Assembly: GCA_964642165.1 (NCBI GenBank)
Contig: CAZXOC010000258.1
Location: forward strand, 1 to 10,704
Direction of reading: 5' to 3'
Length of the DNA: 10,704 nucleotides
Source of the DNA: CAYRVX01 sp964642165
Lineage (GTDB): Bacteria > Planctomycetota > Phycisphaerae > SM23-33
Numbering within the stretch: the first letter of the stretch is position 1; each line of letters starts with the position of its first letter. The notes beneath the pieces were generated by a model, which saw only the letters and a list, made by a program, of their open reading frames with translations, did no database searches and had not been told where the DNA came from. Below, one piece after another: positions 1-8,089 of this stretch. The position numbers were made by a program, and so were the translations under genes.

Positions 1-1659
1 ATTCTCCGGCCAGTCCCACTCGTCGGTGCGGAAACTGTGCAGCGGCTGCCACGGCCTGCCGTTGACCTTGAGGTTGCCCATCGGGCTGCGGGCCCAGGCG
101 TAGCGGACGGCCACGGGCTCTTTGACCAGCGGACCCCAGACGAACAGTTTCTTGCGATCGTACTTGTTGCCCCAGATGCCCTGATCCTTGGTGACCAGCG
201 ATTCCGCGTACGCGTTGTAGTACTTGCCGTCCTTGCCGGCGATGGCGAAGCCTTCGATCGGGCCGTTATCATCGGGGGCGACCGGTCGATCGAACGTCAA
301 CACCATCTGCTCGCCGTGACGTTCGGCGGAGACCACTTCAGCCGTCTGCCAGTCGACGCGCATTGCGTACACTTCGTTCAGGGCCCAGCGGGCGGCGCGC
401 GTGGCGAGGAAATGTTTCTTCTTTGTGTGCAGGCCCGGGAGTCGCTGGTCGTAAGCGGGGATGAAGCCGGTGTGCTCCGGGTCCTTCAGGTCGGCCAGCC
501 CCAGCCGCTGCGATTCGCGTATGAAGGAGGCCCTCGAAACGGTCCAGTGTTCGAAGTTCTGGCGGCTCTGGGTGACCCCTCCGGCGCAGAAGCCGATGAC
601 GCCCACCGCCAGGTTCTCGTCCTTGAAGTCTTCACGCCAGCCCTCGACCATGAGCTTCATAAGCACTCGGTAGCGCTTCGGCCGGCAGCTTGTGCCCATG
701 GCGTTGTTATAGCCCTGGTGAAAGAGCACGCCCTTGATATTCAGGCCTTTGAAGACGCCGAACATGCCGTTGTAGCAGGAGGCGGCGTCGCTGGGGCTGC
801 GCCCGGGCACGCTCCAGGAGCGCAGATTCTTGCGGGTCGGCTTGGGCGGCAGCTTGTCCTCGGGCACGCCCTTTTTGCGCTGCTGGGCGACGCTCTTCTC
901 CCATTTCTCGATGAGCCCCTTCACGGCCGCGTCCCAGTCGAACTCGGCCCGCCGCTTGTCGACCCACTTCAGGTATCTGGCGGCCAGTGGGTGCTCCTTG
1001 AACTTGTGACGGGGAACCAGGCTTTCAATAGACGCACCGCCGCGCGCGTTGTCGATGATGCCGACGGGAATCTGCAGCGCCCGCTGCAGGCGCGATGCAA
1101 AGGTATAGCCGATGGATGAGAAACCGCCTGCGGTTTGTGGCGTACAGACGGTCCAGCCACTGACCTTGTCGGCGGGGAGATCCTTCTGGAGCGTGTATGA
1201 CTCATTGGGCGAGATGCCGATCCGGCGCAGCAGAGGCAGGTTCGCGGTGGCTGTTTCCATGTCGGCGCGGTAGGTCTTGCCCAGCCCGAAGGCCATGTTG
1301 CTCTGGCCGTTCATCACCCAGACGTCGCCGATGACGATGTTGTCCATCTCGATCGTTTCTTCGCCTGAGGTAACGGTCAGCTTCTGACCGGCGGCGTTGG
1401 CCTGCCGGGCGGGGAAGGTCACCTCCCAGCGGCCCGCCTCGCCGCCGGCCGTTGCCTCGGCTTTCTCCTGGCCAAACCGGACGGACACCTTCTGTCCGGG
1501 CTTGGCCCAACCCCATATCGTGATTGGCTTGTCACGTTGGATAACCATGTTGTTCGAAAAGATGCCATGCGTCTTGAGCGTGCCGGCCGTGGCGCCGCCC
1601 GTGCACAACGCGATGGCCAGCAAGACACATAACGAGAGGGTGAATTGTCTGTTACGCAT
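1..1659 (-). CDS. Sialate O-acetylesterase-type SGNH hydrolase, exported (3' end beyond window)
   Basis: The frame starts at ATG 1659 and is open for 553 codons to the left edge, so the stop lies outside. Residues 1-26 form a signal peptide (basic start, hydrophobic core, GGATA before GTLKTHG). The SGNH/GDSL nucleophile block is GDVWVMNGQSNM, with Ser120. A second block reads FHQGYNNA (314-320), and the C-terminal catalytic block is near YDQRLPGLHTKKKHF, with His411 and probably Asp404. The end (RYAWARSPMGNLKVNG, then PLHSFRTDEW) matches the usual C-terminus of the family, so only a few residues are probably missing. Family members remove O-acetyl groups from sialic acids or other acetylated glycans, usually outside the cytoplasm. 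The family glutamate of QGESN is Tyr317 here. The gene follows the 1220-residue protein gene by 54 bp, and a GAAGGGA ribosome-binding site supports this start. The family call is firm; the substrate is inferred. Confidence 0.9.
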   Translation of the reverse strand, partial: MRNRQFTLSLCVLLAIALCTGGATAGTLKTHGIFSNNMVIQRDKPITIWGWAKPGQKVSVRFGQEKAEATAGGEAGRWEVTFPARQANAAGQKLTVTSGEETIEMDNIVIGDVWVMNGQSNMAFGLGKTYRADMETATANLPLLRRIGISPNESYTLQKDLPADKVSGWTVCTPQTAGGFSSIGYTFASRLQRALQIPVGIIDNARGGASIESLVPRHKFKEHPLAARYLKWVDKRRAEFDWDAAVKGLIEKWEKSVAQQRKKGVPEDKLPPKPTRKNLRSWSVPGRSPSDAASCYNGMFGVFKGLNIKGVLFHQGYNNAMGTSCRPKRYRVLMKLMVEGWREDFKDENLAVGVIGFCAGGVTQSRQNFEHWTVSRASFIRESQRLGLADLKDPEHTGFIPAYDQRLPGLHTKKKHFLATRAARWALNEVYAMRVDWQTAEVVSAERHGEQMVLTFDRPVAPDDNGPIEGFAIAGKDGKYYNAYAESLVTKDQGIWGNKYDRKKLFVWGPLVKEPVAVRYAWARSPMGNLKVNGRPWQPLHSFRTDEWDWPEN

Positions 1660-1667
1660 GACTACTG

Positions 1668-1674
1668 TCCCTTC
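1668..1674 (-). promoter_or_regulatory. Ribosome-binding site of the esterase gene
   Basis: On the minus strand GAAGGGA stands 8 bases before ATG 1659. It is a good Shine-Dalgarno match and fixes the start that yields a clean signal peptide. The 54-bp gap after the upstream stop (1714) contains no convincing terminator or promoter, which favours one transcript with the upstream gene. Confidence 0.65.
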
Positions 1675-1713
1675 GTGCGGTTTCAGATACGCCATTGCTT
1701 CATCCACCAACGC

Positions 1714-4700
1714 TCACTTGCGCACGCGCTTCATCACGTACCACGGGGACTGCCATCCCGGGCGATTCCGGGCGCTGAACCCGCCGGCTTCGAGGAACAG
1801 GTAGTCGCCGGCGTCGATGGTCTTGACGGTCATCTTCAGCGCCTGATAGCGGGTGAGATCCATCAGGATGTCCCCGGACCAGATCCAGAGCACATCTCCG
1901 GTCCTCCCGCCGTCCTTGAAGGTCATCCGCTTGATCCGGGCGCGGCCGGCGCTCATTTTCTTCCCGGGAGTGAACTCGTCGATCGTCTTGACCACATCGA
2001 CGGTCGTCCAGGCGCCGAGGACCTTGGGGTTGGCGACGAACTTCCCGTCGTAGAGGAACTTGTCGTTCTCCGTCTGCAGCTCCCTGCTATCGGGATCCTG
2101 CTTGGCCTGCCACGCCGACGACAACATGGGGACCACGGTCGCCGACTTGAGCACCAGGTCGTCGCCCAGGGGCGGGATCTTCATCTCCTCGAGATGCAGG
2201 CTGATCTTGCCCTGGGGGATCCGCTCGGTCGGTTTCACTTTGTACTTCGAGTTGAATCGCAGGAAGGTCTTGACGGCGATGGTCACCTTGCCGCCCCGGA
2301 AGTCGTCGAGGAACTCCCTGGTGATGAAAGCGCCTTTCGGCAATCCGCCGGACCCGCGGCCACCGCACGTCTTCGCCTCGATCAGCTTCCTGCCGTTGAT
2401 GTAGATGATGTGTCCGCCGCCGGCGCCGACGTGATCGCCGTCATTCACGCGCAACCGGTAGCGATGGCCCTCCTTCATCGGAGGGATCTTGAAGGCCCCG
2501 CGCAGGAGCAGGACCTCCTTGTCCCACAACGTGTTCACTTTCGTGGCGCCGTAACAGCCCGGTCCGATGCACGTGTCCGAGCATCTGGGGATAGGGTGCT
2601 GGGGGATCTTCCCCTTATACTGGCCGAAGGGGCTCCTCCCTTTCTTCCAACCGGCCTTGGCGGGATCGAAGTCGATCGCGTACCAGTTCTCCATGCCCTT
2701 GGGCGACGTCACGTCGCGGTAGCGCGTGATGAGCTGGTCCCAGGGCACCTGCTCGGCGGGAATCGGGTCGAAGGTGTGATACGACCACTCCGCGTGGCGC
2801 AGATCGGCGAACATGTGCCAGTCGTAGTCGTTGACGCCGGCTCTGCGGTGGAGGGCCGTCAACTGGTCGATCGGATCACTCCTGCCGCCGGGATGCCCCG
2901 ATTGCACTTCGCCGGCCGCCAGCTTCAGCAGCCTGGCCCGGTTCCTGCCGACGTGCTCGGGGATCAACTCGTTCAGAATGATCGGAGCGATCGCCTTCTT
3001 GAGCGCAGGGCCGAATCGGCCAGGATCCGCGCCCAGGAAAAACTGCTTGTACGGCAGGGGCTCTTGAGGAAAACGTTTCCCGGCGACCTCATGGAGCACG
3101 TCGAATCCGCCCGGCACTGCCGTAAGCGTTCTGGCCATCAGTTCCAGGTTCGCCTCCAGGCCCTGCGTGACCAGGACATCGGTCTTGCCGTTTCTTTTCA
3201 GGTTCGGGTAGGCCGAGTAAGCGTCGCCGATCGTCATGGCCGCGAGTTTCTGCACCTTCGGGCTGGCGTTCTGTAGTCGGCTCAGCAGGCCGGGAAGGTG
3301 CTGATGGACGGCGTAGACCTGGTTGTGCCCGATCACCTCGCCGAGCACCGGGAGGATTCTGCGGGCGCATCGCTCGTCGGCAACCGCCGGCGTCAGGGCC
3401 TGGATCGCGGCGCTTTGCAGCCACCAGTCGCGATGCCTCAGCCACGGCAGGATCACGTCGACGTGCGGCACGACGTCTTCGGCCTTCGCCAGTCCGAGGG
3501 CCTCCAGCGCGCCGTCCACGACCCACCAGGATTCGACGGGGCCGCGGATGAGTCTGATCAGCGCCGCGGCCAGGTCACTGGGCAGTTCCCTCGCCGGCAG
3601 GGATCGCCGCCCGCGATACGCCGCGACGACGGCCCCCACGCCGGCCCGGCGGACGCGAGGATCGGCGGACCGGAGCATCTCGAGCATCGCGGCGGTGTCG
3701 ACCGGCTTCCGCTCGAGGGGGCCGCCCAGATGGTTGACCTTGACCCCCGCAAGCTTGCACGCGGCGTGATGGCGGACGCCGTGGTCCTGGTGGTGCAGGT
3801 ACGACCAGACGGTCTTGCTGTCGGCGTCGGCGGCATAGAGCTGCCCGATGATCTGCATGGACGAACCGTTGGCCAGCGTCTCGGCGCCGATATCCGGGGC
3901 CTTGCCGGCCTTGTCCCTGGCCGCATCGAGCGACAGGAAGGCGTCGTCGGCCTTCGTGCCCCAGATGCGCGCGGGCAGCTTGTACCTCTTCGAGTATTCC
4001 GACGGCGGCGCCCCGGTAATGCGCAGAGTCTTGCGGGGGATGGTATAGGCCAGGGCGTAGCCGTTGCCCCACTGCGTGTTGTCGTAGCGCGCTCCGCCGA
4101 GGATGCAAAACGAGCCGTCCCAGCGGCGGGACAGGTCGTAGTGCCACTTGCGGTTGTCCATGAACTCGCGGTACTTCTTCGGGCTCTTCTCGTACAGCAG
4201 CCCCATGGCCGCGCTGCGCCAGATCTCCCCGACGCCGCCGCCCGTGTGCCCGTGGAGCATGAACGAGGTCGTGTAGAAGCCCTTGACCGCGCTGACGTCG
4301 CGGGCCCTGGCGTAGAGCGAGTTCTCGCCGTCCGGCGTGAGTGATGCCGCCGCTGCCATCATGAAGGCCAGCATGCCGGTCTTGCCGTTGTCGACAAAGC
4401 CGGTCTCCGGCTTGTGGTTGCCGTACGGGTTGTTCCCCCGGCCGGCGAAGCGATAGAAATGCTCTATCGCGCCCAGCAGCATCCGATCGGGGACTTTCAC
4501 CCCGCACTCCTTGGCCAGCACGACGAACGTCGCGCACGAGGTGCCACCCGCGTTAAGGTGGCCGCCGCCCATGTAGCGGAAATTGCCTTTCCCCCGGCAG
4601 GCCCAGGCGCCCAGGTAGTAGGTTTCCTCGGCGGCGTCCACCGAACGTTGGATGGCCGGGAGAACCTCTTGGTCGCCCGTGCGCAGGTAGTATTCACACA

Positions 4701-5376
4701 GCGGAATGCCGCCGTAGCCCAAGTACCAGGACGCGTAGCCCGACAAGCCGCGCACTCCTCTCGCCCATCGGCGCACGACCTCCAGGTCCTTGTCCTCGCC
4801 GGTGGACAGCAGGAAAAGCATCCCGATGTTGCGGATGCTGCCGCGAGCGTTGCCGCCCTTGGCCAGGTAGTCGGCGAAGTTGCGGACGATCTTGTCGGAC
4901 TTGGGACACTTGAGCGGCCACGTCTTGCTGTACGCGCCGAGCGCGGGGATCCTGACGATCACCTCCTCCGCCTTGGCGCCCGCCTTCTCCTTGACCATGA
5001 ACTTGAGGGCGCCGTCGCTCGCCTCCGCCGCGGCCAGGATCCGGCCGAGCTGGATGCGCGGGTCGATGTCGGCCAGCTTCTGACCGTTGATGGTCTCGAT
5101 GATCCGGCCCTTCTTCAGCTTGCCCGCCGCCTCGGCTGGCGAGCCCTCCTCGATGTTCCTGATCTTCATCACGAAGGCGGGTTGATGCAGCTCAATGCCC
5201 ATGCCCACGGGTCCGAAGCGGTCGATCGAGGAGACCGAGACCGTTTCACTGGGGCGGGTGGAGAAGAGCGGAAGACCCCTGTAAAAGCTCTTCGTCTTCG
5301 CTTCCCCCGCGGGAGCGGTGCCTGCACAGAAGAAGAGCATCGATAGGGCGAGGCAAATTCGCCGTTTCGGTTTCAT
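1714..5376 (-). CDS. Large exported PDZ / helical-repeat protein (DUF6288-like) with C-terminal lipocalin-like module
   Basis: The protein has 1220 residues from ATG 5376. The frame stays open 119 codons further upstream, but only this ATG gives a signal peptide (residues 1-23, MKPKRR then a hydrophobic run ending APA). Reading along it: a PDZ-like domain at about 55-145 (VGMGIEL, EEGSPAEAAGKLKKGRIIETING); a helical toroid-like region at about 155-450, rich in Gly, Trp and His (SGYASWYLGYGG, GGHLNAGGTSCATF, TGGGVGEIWR); HEAT-like helical repeats at about 530-760; a linker with Cys932, Cys936 and Cys941; a jelly-roll-like region at about 895-1065 (FDPAKAGWKKGRSPFG, HRYRLRVNDGD, IIYINGRKL); and a lipocalin-like module at about 1108-1218 (VLGAWTTVDVV, WIWSGDI, DYLFLEAGGF, WYVMKR). 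It resembles planctomycete proteins annotated DUF6288, whose activity I do not know. An extracytoplasmic role in glycan handling is inferred from the neighbours. The Shine-Dalgarno match is weak. Confidence 0.82.
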   Translation of the reverse strand: MKPKRRICLALSMLFFCAGTAPAGEAKTKSFYRGLPLFSTRPSETVSVSSIDRFGPVGMGIELHQPAFVMKIRNIEEGSPAEAAGKLKKGRIIETINGQKLADIDPRIQLGRILAAAEASDGALKFMVKEKAGAKAEEVIVRIPALGAYSKTWPLKCPKSDKIVRNFADYLAKGGNARGSIRNIGMLFLLSTGEDKDLEVVRRWARGVRGLSGYASWYLGYGGIPLCEYYLRTGDQEVLPAIQRSVDAAEETYYLGAWACRGKGNFRYMGGGHLNAGGTSCATFVVLAKECGVKVPDRMLLGAIEHFYRFAGRGNNPYGNHKPETGFVDNGKTGMLAFMMAAAASLTPDGENSLYARARDVSAVKGFYTTSFMLHGHTGGGVGEIWRSAAMGLLYEKSPKKYREFMDNRKWHYDLSRRWDGSFCILGGARYDNTQWGNGYALAYTIPRKTLRITGAPPSEYSKRYKLPARIWGTKADDAFLSLDAARDKAGKAPDIGAETLANGSSMQIIGQLYAADADSKTVWSYLHHQDHGVRHHAACKLAGVKVNHLGGPLERKPVDTAAMLEMLRSADPRVRRAGVGAVVAAYRGRRSLPARELPSDLAAALIRLIRGPVESWWVVDGALEALGLAKAEDVVPHVDVILPWLRHRDWWLQSAAIQALTPAVADERCARRILPVLGEVIGHNQVYAVHQHLPGLLSRLQNASPKVQKLAAMTIGDAYSAYPNLKRNGKTDVLVTQGLEANLELMARTLTAVPGGFDVLHEVAGKRFPQEPLPYKQFFLGADPGRFGPALKKAIAPIILNELIPEHVGRNRARLLKLAAGEVQSGHPGGRSDPIDQLTALHRRAGVNDYDWHMFADLRHAEWSYHTFDPIPAEQVPWDQLITRYRDVTSPKGMENWYAIDFDPAKAGWKKGRSPFGQYKGKIPQHPIPRCSDTCIGPGCYGATKVNTLWDKEVLLLRGAFKIPPMKEGHRYRLRVNDGDHVGAGGGHIIYINGRKLIEAKTCGGRGSGGLPKGAFITREFLDDFRGGKVTIAVKTFLRFNSKYKVKPTERIPQGKISLHLEEMKIPPLGDDLVLKSATVVPMLSSAWQAKQDPDSRELQTENDKFLYDGKFVANPKVLGAWTTVDVVKTIDEFTPGKKMSAGRARIKRMTFKDGGRTGDVLWIWSGDILMDLTRYQALKMTVKTIDAGDYLFLEAGGFSARNRPGWQSPWYVMKRVRK

Positions 5377-5428
5377 GATGTCACTCTGTAATACGCATGG
5401 TTGATGGGAAACACCAAGAGTGGCCTTG

Positions 5429-5447
5429 ATCATACCTTGTGTATGAT
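5429..5447. promoter_or_regulatory. Operator-like inverted repeat (7-5-7)
   Basis: ATCATAC and GTATGAT form perfect 7-base arms around CTTGT. The site lies just downstream of the predicted -10 box at 5458-5463, at roughly +4 to +22 of the inferred transcript, and 53 bases before ATG 5376. This AT-rich dyad stands out in GC-rich DNA. Size and place suit a dimeric repressor such as a LacI or GntR type protein, but the regulator is unknown. As RNA it would form only a weak AT-rich hairpin without a T-run, so a terminator is unlikely. Confidence 0.45.
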
Positions 5448-5457
5448 GGCACGGTCT

Positions 5458-5486
5458 CTTGTACAGCAGGCCTGGGGCATTTTCAA
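5458..5486 (-). promoter_or_regulatory. Sigma70-like promoter for the PDZ-protein/esterase unit
   Basis: On the minus strand TTGAAA (5486-5481; five of six to the -35 consensus) is followed by a 17-base spacer and TACAAG (5463-5458; four of six to the -10 consensus). The expected start of transcription is near 5451, giving a leader of about 75 bases to ATG 5376. The surrounding DNA is clearly more AT-rich than the genes. This is the best promoter match I found in the window. Confidence 0.45.
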
Positions 5487-5689
5487 TGGGAAAGACTATA
5501 CGCTCCGCGACAATCGGCATTCCCATCGCGCTCTCCGTCAACCTGGCCGAACAAGGTCGAGTGATTCCTGTCTGAGCTTCAGGAAGAGGTAGTCGAGGTC
5601 CTGCATGCCACAGGCGCGGTGTACGATGCGGCCGGGGAGGTCCTGGCAGGGCGGTGATCGGGTGTGGGCGGCTTGGCCGGCTGACCTTG

Positions 5690-8089
5690 CTACGCCGGCG
5701 AATTGATGGCGACTTCGTCGCCTCGCAGCGCATCCGAAGTCGCCACGATGTGGATCGCCCCGGCTTGGCCGGTCGATTGGACGATCGCCAGGCACAGGCC
5801 GAAGAAGGCCTTGCGGCTGTCGGCCTTCGCCGGGTCGTGGTCGATCGGGTCGCCGTTATCGACCCCGATGAGCCGTCCCGGGCCGGAGATGCTGAAGTGT
5901 ATGCGGTTGTCGGCGTGCGGGACCATGTTGCCGGCGGCGTCGATGATCTCGGCGGTTACGTGCACCACGTCCCGAGCATCGGCGGCGATGGCCTTCCGGT
6001 CGGGCGTCAGGCGGATGGCGGCAGGTGGCCCGGCCGTGGTGAACTGCTTCTCGGCGACCGGCCGGCCGGCGTTGCAGGCGACGGCCTTGAGCGTGCCGGC
6101 CTGGTAGGGGACCAGCCAGGTGGCGTCCATCGTGTCCGCCATGGATCGCCGGCCCAGCGACCGGCCGTCCAGGAACAGTTCGACCTGCTCGCAGTTGGTG
6201 TAGGCCACCACGGGGATCTTCACGCCTTCTTTGCCCGGCCAGGTCCAGTGCGGCAGGATGTGGACCATCGGCTCGTCGGTCCATTGGCTCTGGTAGAAGT
6301 AGTAGGCGTCTTTGGGGAAGCCGCACAGGTCGAGGATTCCGAAGTTCCAGCAGCGGCACGGCCAGCGGATCGATTCGCCAAGGTAGTCGAAGCCCGACCA
6401 GCGGAACTCTCCGGCGAGGAAATCGCTGGCCCGCGTCGTCGCCCACGAATCCCGGCAGTTGATGCGGACGTAGGCGTTGTCGTAGGAGGAGCGGTAATTG
6501 GGGTGGATTGTGCCAAAGACCTCCGGGGCGGCCAGGTCGGGCGTCTTCCGGATGCCGCCGGCGGGGTCCTTGTCGCGGTAGTGGCTGACGCTCTGGTAGA
6601 CGCCGCGCGTCTGGAGCGTGTGCGGGACCTCCGAGGCGTAGAGCCGCCAGTGGGGGTTCTCGCGGTGGTAGTTGGCGTATTCGAAGCAGCCGCCTCCGCC
6701 GCCGTTGATGCCGACGACGTCGAACTGCGAGGCGATCCACACGTCCGCGTCCCTGCGCCAGTTGCATCCGCATGTGACCGGCCGGGTGGGGTCGAGCCGG
6801 CCGATAGCGTCGACCAACTGCCGGGCGATTCCCACACCGGCGTCGCTGAACTGGTCGCGCACCTCGTTCCCGACGCTCCAGAGGACCACGCATGGGTGGT
6901 TGCGGTCGCGGGCGATCCAGTCGGCGAGGTCGCGACGCCACCACTGCTCGAACAGAGCACCGTTGTAGCCGTGCGGCGTCTTGGGCGCGACCCACTCGTC
7001 GAAGCCCTCGTCGATGACGAGGAAACCCATGCGGTCGCACATCGCCAGCAACGTCGGCGACGGCGGGTTGTGCGCGGTGCGGATGGCGTTGCAGCCCATC
7101 GCCTTGAGCAGCCCAAGCCTCCGGGCCAGGACGGCGTCGGGCACGGCGGCGCCCACGCAGCCGGCGTCGTGGTGGTCGCAGACACCTCGCATCTTGACCG
7201 GACGGCCGTTGAGCAGCAGCCCGCGGTCGGCGTCGAACTCGACGCGGCGGATGCCGAAGGGCGTCTCGACACAGTCGACGACAAGGTTCCCCTGCAGCAC
7301 TTCATGGCGCAGCGTGTACAGGTCCGGGGCGTCGGGGCTCCACAGGGCCGGGGCGTCGATCTTCGCGGTCTGCTCGAAGTGGTGCTCCGCCCCGGCCGGC
7401 AGCTCCGCGGTGGTGTCCGCTCTGGCGGCCGCTTGGCCGTTCGGCCCCAGCACGGTTGACCGCAACTTGACGCTCGCCGCCGATTCGGTCTCGTTCCGCA
7501 CGGCGGCGCCGATCGCCACGATCGCCTCGTCGTCGGCAACTCGGGGTGTGGTGATGCTCGCGCCCCCGTGCGTCAGGTGCAGCCGGCCGGTGACGGTCAG
7601 CCAGACGTGCCGGTAGATGCCCGAGCCGGTGTACCACCGCGAGTTGGGCTGCCGGGAGTTGTCGACCCGGACGGCCAGGACGTTCGGGCCCCCGATGTTC
7701 AGGTGGTCCGTCAGGTCGTATTGGAAGCTGACGTACCCGCTGGGCCGGTGGCCGAGATGGCGCCCGTTGATCCACACGTCGCTATGCCAGTAGACGCCGT
7801 CGAACTCGACGGCGGTCTTCCTGTCGGCCCACGCGGCAGGCGCGTCGAACGCCCTGCGGTACCAGCCGACGCCTCCGGGGAAGAAGCCTCCGCGTGCGCC
7901 GGCCGGGTTGCCTTCGTCGATGGCCCCTTCGATGCTCCAGTCGTGCGGGAGGTCCAGCCGTCGCCACCGAGCGTCGTCGAAGGCCTGTGCGTGGGCGTCG
8001 TCGACGTCGCCCAAGTGGAAGAACCAGTCGGCGTCGAACAACGTCCGTCGAGGTGTCGGGGCAGGGCGGCTTGGCGTGTGTGAATCCAT
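5690..8089 (-). CDS. Glycoside hydrolase family 2 (beta-galactosidase-type)
   Basis: The protein has 799 residues. GH2 architecture is clear: N-terminal sugar-binding jelly roll at about 15-165 (LPHDWSIEG, GGVGWYRR, WINGRHLGHRPSGY, SRWYTGSGIYRHVWL), an Ig-like domain at about 170-280, a TIM barrel at about 280-575, and C-terminal beta domains at about 605-799. The acid/base is Glu409 in VVLWSVGNEV. The probable nucleophile is Glu487 in YASEVPHTLQTRGVY, followed by GEFRWSGFDYLGE, typical of the long bacterial beta-galactosidase-like group. GH2 enzymes release terminal beta-galactose, beta-glucuronic acid or beta-mannose; the exact sugar cannot be read here. ATG 8089 is preferred because it directly precedes the conserved start, while the 40 codons further upstream run back towards transposon debris. 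No signal peptide or membrane segment is seen, unlike the neighbours, so it probably acts in the cytoplasm. Its Shine-Dalgarno match is poor (GGGG). Confidence 0.93.
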   Translation of the reverse strand: MDSHTPSRPAPTPRRTLFDADWFFHLGDVDDAHAQAFDDARWRRLDLPHDWSIEGAIDEGNPAGARGGFFPGGVGWYRRAFDAPAAWADRKTAVEFDGVYWHSDVWINGRHLGHRPSGYVSFQYDLTDHLNIGGPNVLAVRVDNSRQPNSRWYTGSGIYRHVWLTVTGRLHLTHGGASITTPRVADDEAIVAIGAAVRNETESAASVKLRSTVLGPNGQAAARADTTAELPAGAEHHFEQTAKIDAPALWSPDAPDLYTLRHEVLQGNLVVDCVETPFGIRRVEFDADRGLLLNGRPVKMRGVCDHHDAGCVGAAVPDAVLARRLGLLKAMGCNAIRTAHNPPSPTLLAMCDRMGFLVIDEGFDEWVAPKTPHGYNGALFEQWWRRDLADWIARDRNHPCVVLWSVGNEVRDQFSDAGVGIARQLVDAIGRLDPTRPVTCGCNWRRDADVWIASQFDVVGINGGGGGCFEYANYHRENPHWRLYASEVPHTLQTRGVYQSVSHYRDKDPAGGIRKTPDLAAPEVFGTIHPNYRSSYDNAYVRINCRDSWATTRASDFLAGEFRWSGFDYLGESIRWPCRCWNFGILDLCGFPKDAYYFYQSQWTDEPMVHILPHWTWPGKEGVKIPVVAYTNCEQVELFLDGRSLGRRSMADTMDATWLVPYQAGTLKAVACNAGRPVAEKQFTTAGPPAAIRLTPDRKAIAADARDVVHVTAEIIDAAGNMVPHADNRIHFSISGPGRLIGVDNGDPIDHDPAKADSRKAFFGLCLAIVQSTGQAGAIHIVATSDALRGDEVAINSPA

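Larger units (their letters stand above)
5377..5689. other. Intergenic region, 313 bp, between GH2 and PDZ-protein genes
   Basis: The half nearest the PDZ-protein gene carries a promoter candidate and an operator-like inverted repeat, listed separately. The half nearest the GH2 stop holds an open minus-strand stretch (about 5648 to a stop at 5538) that reads DYLFLKLRQESLDLVRPG near its end. It has protein-like composition but no plausible start and no family I recognise. It could be a remnant of a lost gene or chance. No intrinsic terminator with a T-run was found after the GH2 stop. Confidence 0.6.

Noticed and set aside
1660..1713. Separate promoter for the esterase gene
   Set aside because: The 54-bp gap holds a ribosome-binding site but no -35/-10 pair; co-transcription is simpler.
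1645..3276. Long plus-strand open frame, and similar ones at 37-1119, 3298-4344, 4414-5346, 5654-7459 and 8689-10440
   Set aside because: They lie antisense to genes with clear family motifs, have low-complexity Arg/Val/Asp/Gly/Leu composition without motifs, and are the expected mirror frames of GC-rich codon use.
5377..5733. 119-codon N-terminal extension of the PDZ-protein frame
   Set aside because: It is rich in Pro, Arg and Thr, overlaps the GH2 3' end, and the signal peptide begins at ATG 5376.
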